Shown here: in pieces, positions 15,758 to 22,808 of the stretch
Layout: the number at the start of each line of letters is the position of its first letter
How positions within the stretch are numbered: position 1 is the stretch's first letter
DNA from: Vibrio splendidus
Lineage (GTDB): Bacteria; Pseudomonadota; Gammaproteobacteria; Enterobacterales; Vibrionaceae
Direction of reading: 5' to 3'
Length of the DNA stretch: 64,000 bases
Assembly (NCBI RefSeq): GCF_001557875.1
Contig: NZ_LNRF01000011.1
Span: 1 to 64,000, forward strand
The notes under the pieces: model-generated
Database searches by the model: none
What the model was told of the DNA's origin: nothing
What the model saw: only the letters and a program-made list of their open reading frames with translations
Made by a program: the position numbers and the translations under genes

Positions 15758-15884
15758 GAGATTTCCAGAGTAGAACCATCAATTGGGAATAACTGATGGG
15801 ATAGGATAAGCATGACATCTTATTGTTACGGAAAAATTACATCGTTACATTAAAGTTTGCGACTCTGCATTCAAAGTTAGTAAT

Positions 15885-16712
15885 TTATGCAGCTTTTCTC
15901 AAAATAGGGTCTAGCAAGCGACTCGGTAGGATCCTTTTCAATACCGCGAACACTTTAGTCGGGGTCGTAACTCGGTATCTTAGCTTGGGTTTGTCGGCGG
16001 TGAGAGCATGGAATACCGGCTCAATACAACTTTCTGGAGGCAGAACAAAAGCGTTATTCGATGATTCTTTTTCGAGTCGCTCTTTTTGTTGTTGGTAAGC
16101 GTCTTGGTGGGCGCTGCCAGAAATGTTGATCCATTTATTGAAAGCTTTCAAGGCATTGGTTCTAAATTGAGTCTCAATTGGCCCAGGTTGCAGTAATGAG
16201 ACCTGTATGCCACTGCCATGCAGTTCTAATCGCAAGGTATCTGTCCAACCCTCAATCGCGAATTTAGAAGCATTATAAGCGCCACGATATTTCATGGCTG
16301 CAAAACCTAATACGGAACTGTTCTGTACGATTCGTCCTTCGCCACGTTCACGCATGTGCGGGAGGATCTGACAAACGAGATGGTGCCAGCCGAAGAAGTT
16401 GGTTTCGAATTGCTCTCTGAGTCCTTGAGTTGGTAAGTCTTCTAGTGCACCTGCTTGGCCGTAAGCGCCGTTGTTGAACAATCCATATAAACCATTAGGT
16501 GCGAGGTCAATCGCAAGCTTGGCGCCATGCTCAATACTTTCTTGGTTGGAAAGATCTAATTGAATACAGGTGAGGCCTTCATCTTGAAGGCGTTGAACAT
16601 CTTGTGGATCACGACAAGATGCAATGACATGAAAACCACGCTTTTGAAGTGCATGAGCACATGTATAGCCAATACCTGTTGAGCAACCGGTAATCAGAAT
16701 CGACTTGTTCAC
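15885..16712 (-). CDS. ybbO: Short-chain dehydrogenase/reductase (YbbO-like)
   Basis: A 275-residue NAD(P)-binding SDR. The cofactor motif TGCSTGIG is at residues 9-16. FNNGAYG follows the fourth strand, and the catalytic set is S133 with Y146 and K150 in YNASK. The C-terminal part (EPVFHALTADKPKLRYRVT) matches the classical SDRs of the YbbO type. The substrate is unknown to me; E. coli YbbO is reported to reduce aldehydes. In E. coli it is the neighbour of ybbN, as here, which supports the assignment. It is 43 bases downstream of the yfcH stop on the same strand and may share its transcript. Confidence 0.85.
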   Translation of the reverse strand: MNKSILITGCSTGIGYTCAHALQKRGFHVIASCRDPQDVQRLQDEGLTCIQLDLSNQESIEHGAKLAIDLAPNGLYGLFNNGAYGQAGALEDLPTQGLREQFETNFFGWHHLVCQILPHMRERGEGRIVQNSSVLGFAAMKYRGAYNASKFAIEGWTDTLRLELHGSGIQVSLLQPGPIETQFRTNALKAFNKWINISGSAHQDAYQQQKERLEKESSNNAFVLPPESCIEPVFHALTADKPKLRYRVTTPTKVFAVLKRILPSRLLDPILRKAA

Positions 16713-16755
16713 ACTTAATCCTTTATTAGAGTCTCTATTGCTCTAGGGTAAAGAA

Positions 16756-17670
16756 TTAGTCTTGATGTTGTAACAAGTTTTTTAGTGCTGGCTCGATTCT
16801 TGAGTAACTAAAGATGAATCCCATCTCAGTGAGTTTCTTCGGCTTGGAGCGAATGCTGTCAAATAGCAAACAAGATGATTCCCCCATGAGAATCGACATT
16901 GCCCATTTCGGCGTGAATAAGAAATGCGGTCGGCCTAATTGTTTCGCTAACGTACTGCTGAACAGTTTGTTGGTCACAGGGTGAGGGGCACACATATTGA
17001 ATTCCCCTTGAGCGTGCGGCATAGACAACAAGTGGTTGATGGCTCTCACCATATCGAGAATGTGAATCCATGGCATGTACTGCTCACCTGAACCTAGTGG
17101 GCCTCCGACGCCGAGTTTATAGGGCAATAACATCTTCTTGAGTGCGCCGCCATTCTCGCCAAGTACTACCCCCGTTCGTAGTAGTATCACGCGTGTGCTT
17201 TCTGATTGCGCTCTTTTGGCTATCTCTTCCCAGTGGGCACAGACTTTATGAGGAAAGCTTTCATCTTCTACTTGCAACGACTCGTCAAACGGATGCTGTT
17301 GTTGATCGCCATAGTAGCCGACGGCTGAACCGCTAATAAAAGCGTGTGGTGGGTTGCTACTGGCATGAATTAATTCGACCAGCTTTTCAGTGATGTGCCA
17401 GCGACTGTTACAGATCCTCTCTTTTTGCTCTGTACTCCAACGCTTATCGGCAATCGGCTCACCTGCAAGGTTTACCACCACATCAAAGTCATTGAGATCA
17501 CTAAGTTCATCAAGGGATTGAATGTAATGAAGGTTGTTCTGGTTGAGGTGATTTAGGTTTTGCTTCGCATTTTCAGGACTCCGCGTCAGCAATGTCACGT
17601 CGTCAGTGTTCCAACTCTTGACCAATTCAGAGCCAATAAATCCTGTACCACCCGTTAACAATATCTTCAT
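16756..17670 (-). CDS. yfcH: TIGR01777-type NAD-dependent epimerase (YfcH)
   Basis: A 304-residue extended SDR with the dinucleotide motif LLTGGTGFIGSEL at the N-terminus, VVNLAGEPIADKRW, and SGSAVGYYGD around the catalytic region. The C-terminal DUF1731 domain includes PHFLFTPKWAMSILMGE. I chose the ATG at 17670, preceded by GGGAG; an upstream in-frame ATG would add a non-conserved stretch. It is annotated in many bacteria as a cell-division-inhibitor-like or sugar epimerase homologue, without proven function. Directly downstream on the same strand is ybbO; upstream the divergent DUF1538 operon begins. Confidence 0.88.
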   Translation of the reverse strand: MKILLTGGTGFIGSELVKSWNTDDVTLLTRSPENAKQNLNHLNQNNLHYIQSLDELSDLNDFDVVVNLAGEPIADKRWSTEQKERICNSRWHITEKLVELIHASSNPPHAFISGSAVGYYGDQQQHPFDESLQVEDESFPHKVCAHWEEIAKRAQSESTRVILLRTGVVLGENGGALKKMLLPYKLGVGGPLGSGEQYMPWIHILDMVRAINHLLSMPHAQGEFNMCAPHPVTNKLFSSTLAKQLGRPHFLFTPKWAMSILMGESSCLLFDSIRSKPKKLTEMGFIFSYSRIEPALKNLLQHQD

Positions 17671-17920
17671 ACCAATCTCCCTATTAAACATAATTATAGA
17701 CATGGCTTGTTTTTAGTCGCCAATCAATACGAAAAAATCACTATAACGATCATAAGGTTTCAATCGTGTGATGCCCAAATTACGCCTTTTTCAATTTACA
17801 AAGGAGTGAAATTAAATTCATCAAGTCAGGATGCGTACCGTTATCACACTTATGCACTTTACTCGGATATGTTACCAACTGCGTAATATTTGTCACATAA
17901 GCAATGATAAGGATTTGCCA

Positions 17921-17943
17921 TGATTATTGTTAATTCATAATCA
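17921..17943 (+). promoter_or_regulatory. Inverted repeat just upstream of the DUF1538 operon
   Basis: The repeat is TGATTAT-N9-ATAATCA, with perfect 7-base arms, 17 bases before the ATG at 17960. It overlaps a six-codon frame (MIIVNS, 17920-17940) with AAGGA upstream. It could be an operator or a 5' UTR hairpin. Confidence 0.4.
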
Positions 17944-17959
17944 ACGACAAGGAATTGCG

Positions 17960-18694
17960 ATGACGGCGGTGCTTGCTTTGTTTCGGTCCATGTTAGGTAG
18001 CCTTAGGGATCTATTGCCAATCGTAGCGGTAATCGCTTTCTTCCAGCTTGCTGTTCTGCAAGAGCCACTCCCTCATCTGTTGTCTATTTTGACAGGCTTA
18101 GTGCTGGTGGTCTTTGGTCTGACTTTCTTCATCTTTGGCCTTGAAATGGGGTTGTTCCCGATTGGCGAATCGATGGCTCAAGCATTTGCGCGAAAGGGCA
18201 GTGTGTTCTGGTTATTGACCTTCGCTTTCTGTTTAGGATTCGGCACCACCATTGCCGAGCCCGCGTTAACCGCAGTGGCGGCCGAAGCTGCAGAAGTGGC
18301 CGCCGAGGGAGGAGTCATTCCTAATTCCTTAGATGAAATGGAGCAGTATGCCGATGGCCTGCGCTTTACTGTGGCGTTGTCGGTTGGCATTGCTATTTTA
18401 CTCGGCGTGTTACGAATCTTAAAAGGTTGGCCAATTCAGTACATGATCATTGGTGGTTATATTGGTGTGGTGGTGCTCACTGCTTTTGCTCCTGAAAATA
18501 TTATTGGGATTGCTTACGACTCTGGGGGGGTTACAACATCGACGATCACCGTTCCTTTGGTAACAGCGTTGGGCGTTGGTTTGGCCTCGGCAATTAAAGG
18601 ACGCAATCCGATGATTGATGGGTTTGGATTGATCGCGTTTGCTTCGTTGCTGCCGATGATGTTTGTCATGGTGTACGGGATGGTGGTGACATGA
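17960..18694 (+). CDS. DUF1538 membrane protein, first of a pair
   Basis: A 244-residue integral membrane protein with about seven hydrophobic stretches. The start at 17960 has AAGGAA upstream. Signature segments are FIFGLEMGLFPIGESMAQ (around residue 60), FGTTIAEPALTAVAAEA (around 93), and SGGVTTSTITVPLVTALG (around 189) followed by GRNPMIDGFGLIAFASL. The Gly/Thr-rich GTTxAEP and GGVTTSTxTVP segments look like re-entrant or pore-lining motifs. Substrate and function are unknown. Its stop overlaps the next gene's start by 4 bases (ATGA), and the next product is a paralogue, suggesting a heteromeric membrane complex. Family assignment is from memory of DUF1538. Confidence 0.85.
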   Translation: MTAVLALFRSMLGSLRDLLPIVAVIAFFQLAVLQEPLPHLLSILTGLVLVVFGLTFFIFGLEMGLFPIGESMAQAFARKGSVFWLLTFAFCLGFGTTIAEPALTAVAAEAAEVAAEGGVIPNSLDEMEQYADGLRFTVALSVGIAILLGVLRILKGWPIQYMIIGGYIGVVVLTAFAPENIIGIAYDSGGVTTSTITVPLVTALGVGLASAIKGRNPMIDGFGLIAFASLLPMMFVMVYGMVVT

Positions 18695-19485
18695 TCAGTG
18701 CTCAACAATTTATCGACACCTTTTTAGGCACTGTGATGGATGTGATCCCGATTGCGGTCATCATCTTTGGTTTTCAGTTAGCAGTGCTGCGTAAGCCAGT
18801 CAATAACCTAGCCAAAGTACTCATCGGTTTCTTTTACGTCATTCTTGGCTTATCATTTTTTTTGATGGGCTTGGAGCTCGCGTTGTTCCCTCTAGGGGAA
18901 ACGATGGCAATGCAACTCACTGAACCAAGCTTTTTGACTGAGTTTAAGATCAGCTCTGGTCTTACATTGACTTGGTTTGATTATTACTGGGTTTACCTCT
19001 TTGCGTTTTGTATTGGTTTCAGCACCACGATAGCTGAGCCTTCTTTGATCGCTGTGGCGATTAAGGCAAACCAAGTTTCCGGTGGTAGTATCAGCGTCAA
19101 TGGGCTGAGGATCGCCGTGGCATTGGGCGTTGCTATCGGTATCTCACTGGGCAGCTACCGTATCGTTGCGGGTGACCCGATCCACTACTACATCATTTTT
19201 GGTTATGTAGTAGTGGTCATTCAAACCTTTTACGCCCCAAAACTCATTATTCCATTGGCCTACGACTCGGGCGGTGTAACCACGTCAACGGTGACAGTCC
19301 CTTTAGTAACGGCGCTCGGGCTTGGGCTCGCTTCAACCGTACCAGGACGAAACCCTGTCATTGATGGTTTTGGATTGATCGCTTTTGCCAGCTTATTTCC
19401 CATTATATCGGTGATGAGTTACGCCCAAATAACTCAATGGTTAAACCGTTTACACACCTCTAAGGAGAGCAAAGATGCGCTTTAA
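18691..19485 (+). CDS. DUF1538 membrane protein, second of a pair
   Basis: 264 residues, a paralogue of the preceding gene: FLMGLELALFPLGETMAMQL, GFSTTIAEPSLIAVAIKA and SGGVTTSTVTVPLVTALG align segment by segment with it, and both share GRNPxIDGFGLIAFASL. It has about seven membrane stretches plus a polar insert near residues 75-95 that the first copy lacks. It is translationally coupled to the first gene (4-base overlap) and to the PII-like gene (11-base overlap). The conservation of both Thr-rich motifs in both copies argues that both are functional subunits. Confidence 0.85.
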   Translation: MISAQQFIDTFLGTVMDVIPIAVIIFGFQLAVLRKPVNNLAKVLIGFFYVILGLSFFLMGLELALFPLGETMAMQLTEPSFLTEFKISSGLTLTWFDYYWVYLFAFCIGFSTTIAEPSLIAVAIKANQVSGGSISVNGLRIAVALGVAIGISLGSYRIVAGDPIHYYIIFGYVVVVIQTFYAPKLIIPLAYDSGGVTTSTVTVPLVTALGLGLASTVPGRNPVIDGFGLIAFASLFPIISVMSYAQITQWLNRLHTSKESKDAL

Positions 19486-19825
19486 ATTGATCGTAGCGTT
19501 TGTAGAAGAGAGCAAGACCGACACCGTGCTCGATGCCGCGCGTGATGCGGGCGCAACCGGAGCAACGGTGATTAACAATGCCAGGGGGCAGGGGTTAAAC
19601 CAAAAGCGCACCTTCTTTGGGTTAACCTTAGAGGTGCAAAAAGATGTATTGCTGTTTGTTGTCGAAGAGCATCTAGCAAGGCATATCCTTGAAAGGATCA
19701 GTGAAGTGGGTGAGTTTGACCAAGAGTCAGGGCAAGGTATAGCAGTGCAGATCGACGTCGAAGATGCCGTCGGGGTAGCGCATCAAGTCGAAACATTAAC
19801 TAAGGTTGTGGAGGATGAACTATGA
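19475..19825 (+). CDS. PII-like nitrogen-regulator-fold protein
   Basis: A 116-residue protein with the ferredoxin-like PII fold pattern: FKLIVAFVEESKTDTVLDAARDAGATGATV at the start, a Gly-rich turn ARGQGLNQKRTFFG, and the C-terminal strand GQGIAVQIDVED. Compared with GlnB/GlnK the T-loop region is short and lacks the uridylylated tyrosine, so it should not answer to GlnD. PII-like proteins typically bind adenine nucleotides or other small ligands and gate a partner membrane protein. Its 11-base overlap with the DUF1538 gene before it and 4-base overlap with the CBS gene after it make those the obvious partners. The ligand is unknown. Confidence 0.8.
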   Translation: MRFKLIVAFVEESKTDTVLDAARDAGATGATVINNARGQGLNQKRTFFGLTLEVQKDVLLFVVEEHLARHILERISEVGEFDQESGQGIAVQIDVEDAVGVAHQVETLTKVVEDEL

Positions 19826-20229
19826 ATACCAATGACAAGATTCGTGTGAGTGACGTAATGGCCAATACCTATGTGATTATTGATGGGCTAACCACGGTGT
19901 TGGAAGCGATAGAGATGGCGAAGAAGCATAAAGTAAAAGCCATCATTGTCGATAAACGCCACGCAGACGACGAGTACGGTATTGTATTGATGAATGACAT
20001 TGCAAAGAAAGTCCTGGCTAAGAACCGTTCTCCCAAGCGTACTAATGTTTATGAGATCATGACCAAGCCAGCGCTAAGCGTGTCTGCTGAGATGAACGTA
20101 AAGTATTGTGCTCGCCTGTTTGAGCGCTTTGGTATCAGTCGTGCGCCAGTAGTGCGTGACAACAAGATAGTCGGTATGGTTAGTTACAATAATATCGTGA
20201 TCAACGGCATGGCGAGAGATGACGTGTAG
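19822..20229 (+). CDS. Protein with two CBS domains
   Basis: A 135-residue soluble protein made of a tandem CBS (Bateman) module. Domain 1 is about residues 8-68 (VSDVMANTYVIIDGLTTVLEAI, then DEYGIVLMNDIAKKVL). Domain 2 is about residues 76-132 (VYEIMTKPALSVSAEMNVK, RFGISRAPVVRDNKIVGMVS). No catalytic domain is attached. CBS pairs usually bind AMP, ATP or SAM and regulate an adjacent transporter or enzyme. Here it ends a four-gene overlapping operon with two DUF1538 membrane proteins and a PII-like protein, so a regulatory role for that complex is inferred. Confidence 0.88.
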   Translation: MNTNDKIRVSDVMANTYVIIDGLTTVLEAIEMAKKHKVKAIIVDKRHADDEYGIVLMNDIAKKVLAKNRSPKRTNVYEIMTKPALSVSAEMNVKYCARLFERFGISRAPVVRDNKIVGMVSYNNIVINGMARDDV

Positions 20230-20276
20230 CATTTAGATACGTACAATAGGCTCATAAATTTTATGGAGAAGTACGT

Positions 20277-20822
20277 GTGAAATTATTTTTTGCTTCAGAC
20301 CTACACGGTTCGCTGCCCGCAACAGAAAAAGTATTAGAGCTATACCGAACGTCTGGTGCGCAATATTTAGTGTTATTGGGTGACATTCTGAATCATGGAC
20401 CAAGAAACCCGATTCCAGAAGGATACAATCCGCCGGTGGTTGCAGAAAAGTTGAATGCGTTTTCTCAAGAGATCATTGCCGTTCGTGGTAATTGTGACAG
20501 TGAAGTGGATCAGATGCTGTTGTCTTTTCCAATGATGATGGATTATTCGTGGGTACTATTAGAATCAGGTCAGCGTATTTTCCTAACTCACGGTCATTTG
20601 TACAACACCAACAAACGTCCAACGCTGAAAGCGGGTGATATTATTGCCCATGGCCATACCCATGTTCCAGTTGCAGAATATCAAGATGATATTTTTATCT
20701 TTAACCCTAGTTCGGTGACATTCCCACGAGATGGCCACGCGGCGAGCTACGGTATATATGAAAACAATACGTTCAAAGTTATTAGTCTTGAAGGTGATGA
20801 GCTTGTGAGCGGCCAGCTATAA
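20277..20822 (+). CDS. yfcE: Phosphodiesterase YfcE
   Basis: A metallophosphoesterase of the MJ0936/YfcE family, 181 residues. E. coli YfcE is a Mn-dependent phosphodiesterase with activity on model substrates; its physiological target is unclear. The metal-binding motifs are in order: SDLHG (residues 8-12), GDILNHG, RGNCD, THGH and HGHTH. It starts with GTG at 20277, preceded by GGAGAA. It lies 47 bases downstream of the CBS gene on the same strand with no terminator between, so it may be the last gene of that transcript, though its family is not otherwise linked to DUF1538. Confidence 0.92.
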   Translation: MKLFFASDLHGSLPATEKVLELYRTSGAQYLVLLGDILNHGPRNPIPEGYNPPVVAEKLNAFSQEIIAVRGNCDSEVDQMLLSFPMMMDYSWVLLESGQRIFLTHGHLYNTNKRPTLKAGDIIAHGHTHVPVAEYQDDIFIFNPSSVTFPRDGHAASYGIYENNTFKVISLEGDELVSGQL

Positions 20823-21027
20823 GCTCTCGTAGCCAGTTCCATCAACATTTAATAGGGTGACGGAACTTGAATCTGTCACTGCTATAAAAAGGCTTATTTT
20901 GAGTCTACGTGGCCGAGGTCGCTGTTTGATTGGATCCTGTTCTCATGGATGTTCCTTTAAACGGCATAATAGTAATGTCATACTGGTATCATTGCTCCAA
21001 TGACGAGATGGGGCACGGATAGCAAAG

Positions 21028-21050
21028 AAGGGGCGTCATGCCCCTTTTCT
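21028..21050. terminator. Terminator between yfcE and toxS
   Basis: The stem AAGGGGC/GCCCCTT has a five-base loop and TTC-rich flanks on both strands. It sits in the convergent gap. The preceding 200 bases (20823-21027) hold nothing recognisable. Confidence 0.7.
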
Positions 21051-21109
21051 TGTTGGTTTACCGTTTCATGGTATTTAGCCATTGGAATGCAGTAAATAGC
21101 TTTCCAATC

Positions 21110-21625
21110 TTAGTTTGAAAACAATACGGTAGAACCATGATTTAAGCTAGTCAGTAACAGTGCCTTCGGGTTAACAATGTCAATGCGACGGCTTTGCTCA
21201 GCGTCCATCTTAATGACTTGAGTGATAAGCTCTAGTTGTTCTTCAGAAAAGTCTTGGCGCTGAGCCGAAGTCACATCTTTAAACTCTGTTGGTGAAACCA
21301 GTAAGTAGTTATCGTTAATATCCCACTGACCTGTTTCAGAGATGTTGATAACATTCGCAGGTGCCGTTTGAGTGCCGTACAGTCTAACCACAGACATTCT
21401 CAGGTACGTACCATTGGGTAGGTACTTTGCATTCGATGACAGTTCAACTTTACGAAGTGGGCCAATTGAATCAGCTTGTTTGTTATCGCTAATTAGAGTC
21501 ACCATTTTCGATTGCCATTCATGCTGAGTAAGTAAGCGCTCTACTTTTGCATCACTGCCCCAATGTAGCCAACCACTTAAAAACGCAGATAGAACCAGTA
21601 AAATAATTGATACTTTTAATTTCAT
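21110..21625 (-). CDS. toxS: ToxS, periplasmic partner of ToxR
   Basis: A 171-residue single-pass inner-membrane protein: residues 3-20 (LKVSIILLVLSAFLSGWL) are the membrane anchor and the rest is periplasmic. In V. cholerae it stabilises ToxR and takes part in bile sensing. I start it at the ATG at 21625; an in-frame GTG 12 bases upstream would overlap toxR. It is preceded by GGTGGA inside the end of toxR, one base after the toxR stop, so the two are translationally coupled. It contains the family segment LLVSPTEFKDVTSAQRQDF. Confidence 0.95.
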   Translation of the reverse strand: MKLKVSIILLVLSAFLSGWLHWGSDAKVERLLTQHEWQSKMVTLISDNKQADSIGPLRKVELSSNAKYLPNGTYLRMSVVRLYGTQTAPANVINISETGQWDINDNYLLVSPTEFKDVTSAQRQDFSEEQLELITQVIKMDAEQSRRIDIVNPKALLLTSLNHGSTVLFSN

Positions 21626-21626
21626 G

Positions 21627-22538
21627 TTACTGTCCACCGTTACAAATGTCGTTTACATCCGACTGGTTTGCGTAAATTCTTAGGGTTACATTTTCGCTTG
21701 AGTACTCTTGCGGGTGAATGTAGTTGAGGGCAAGGTTGTTGGTTTGTCCACCTGTTGCAATCACTTCAGTCGGCTTTAGCATACCAGTGTGATTAGTGTT
21801 GTAACGCAATACACACTTCTCTATCGCTGGCAGCCAACTACTGAGATCTGGGTGATTAATCGGTGATTGAACTTTTACACCATCCACTTCAGCCAATGTT
21901 TTGAACTTAGACTCTGCCGGGTTAGTAAACGTTAATACCAAAATTGGCATGATGAAAGCAGCAAGCAGTAACAAAAACGTTAACCACTTATCGGTGCGTT
22001 TTGCCGGAGTCGCAACAGGAGGTGTTGCTAGTTCTGCTTCAACCTTAGTTTCTTGAACGTTCGCAATAGGTTCAGGTTCAACCGTTTCAGTGATCGCTTC
22101 TTCAGCCGCTGTCGGTGTTGCAAACGTTAGGATAGGTTCTACGTCATTTTCTGCAATTTCGGCCGCTACTGGCTGATCATTTGATGAAAATGGAGCAGAG
22201 CGCTCGACCGTTGCAATAAATTGGTAACCGCGCTTAGGCACTGTTTTTACGAATTCTGGAGACTTGGTCGAGTCTTTGAGCATCTTTCTCAGGGTCGATA
22301 CTGCTTGCGTCAAGCTTGAGTCATCAACCTCAAAGCCTTGGTCTCGCCAAACATACTCATGTAATTCATTGCGAGTGATAACTTCATTGGGTCTTTCTGA
22401 CAGCATCAGGAGAATGCGGCTTTCATTGCTGCCTAGACGTACGACTTCGCCGTCGCTCAGTTGGTCAACAAGTGAGTTGCTGTTTGGATCGAATACGAAC
22501 CGCTGTGCGAGAATAAACTTTGTGCCGATATTGCTCAT
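21627..22538 (-). CDS. toxR: Transmembrane transcription regulator ToxR
   Basis: A 303-residue membrane-bound OmpR-type activator. Residues 5-112 form the winged helix (RLGSNESRILLMLSERPNEV; VDDSSLTQAVSTLRKML; TVPKRGYQFIATV). Residues 113-182 are a Pro/Glu/Ala-rich tether, which differs between vibrio species. Residues 185-204 are the transmembrane segment, and 205-303 the periplasmic domain with two cysteines, C242 and C299, placed like the redox pair of V. cholerae ToxR. Known targets in vibrios are porin genes, so the porin at 9951 is a candidate target (inference). It is divergent from htpG, as in V. cholerae. Confidence 0.97.
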   Translation of the reverse strand: MSNIGTKFILAQRFVFDPNSNSLVDQLSDGEVVRLGSNESRILLMLSERPNEVITRNELHEYVWRDQGFEVDDSSLTQAVSTLRKMLKDSTKSPEFVKTVPKRGYQFIATVERSAPFSSNDQPVAAEIAENDVEPILTFATPTAAEEAITETVEPEPIANVQETKVEAELATPPVATPAKRTDKWLTFLLLLAAFIMPILVLTFTNPAESKFKTLAEVDGVKVQSPINHPDLSSWLPAIEKCVLRYNTNHTGMLKPTEVIATGGQTNNLALNYIHPQEYSSENVTLRIYANQSDVNDICNGGQ

Positions 22539-22703
22539 TGAATTCTTCTATTTTGGATGATTTTGGGTGCGAAATAGACAAATCTCAGGTGAAGTTCCGT
22601 TAATTCTTCACCAAATCATGGCTTCTTTTATGTTCTTTTATATTTATCAGACTCAAGGATAATAAAAACAGATCAAAAAAACAGTGTTTTTATGATTTTT
22701 GAC

Positions 22704-22731
22704 CTTGAATTTACATTTGTCATCCTCATGT
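22704..22731 (+). promoter_or_regulatory. Sigma-32-like promoter of htpG
   Basis: CTTGAA at 22704 and CCTCATGT at 22724 are 14 bases apart, close to the heat-shock consensus CTTGAA / CCCCATnT. The start codon of htpG is about 78 bases further. The same interval holds the divergent toxR promoter. Confidence 0.55.
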
Positions 22732-22808
22732 TAATGAACAGAAGAGTGGCATCAAGTGTTACGCCCCTATGATTATTCAACATAAAGTATAGATGTTTTG
22801 GAGTAAAA

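Noticed and set aside
16756..17703. Longer YfcH start at 17703
   Set aside because: The extra residues precede the dinucleotide-binding first strand and lack a ribosome binding site, while GGGAG precedes ATG 17670.
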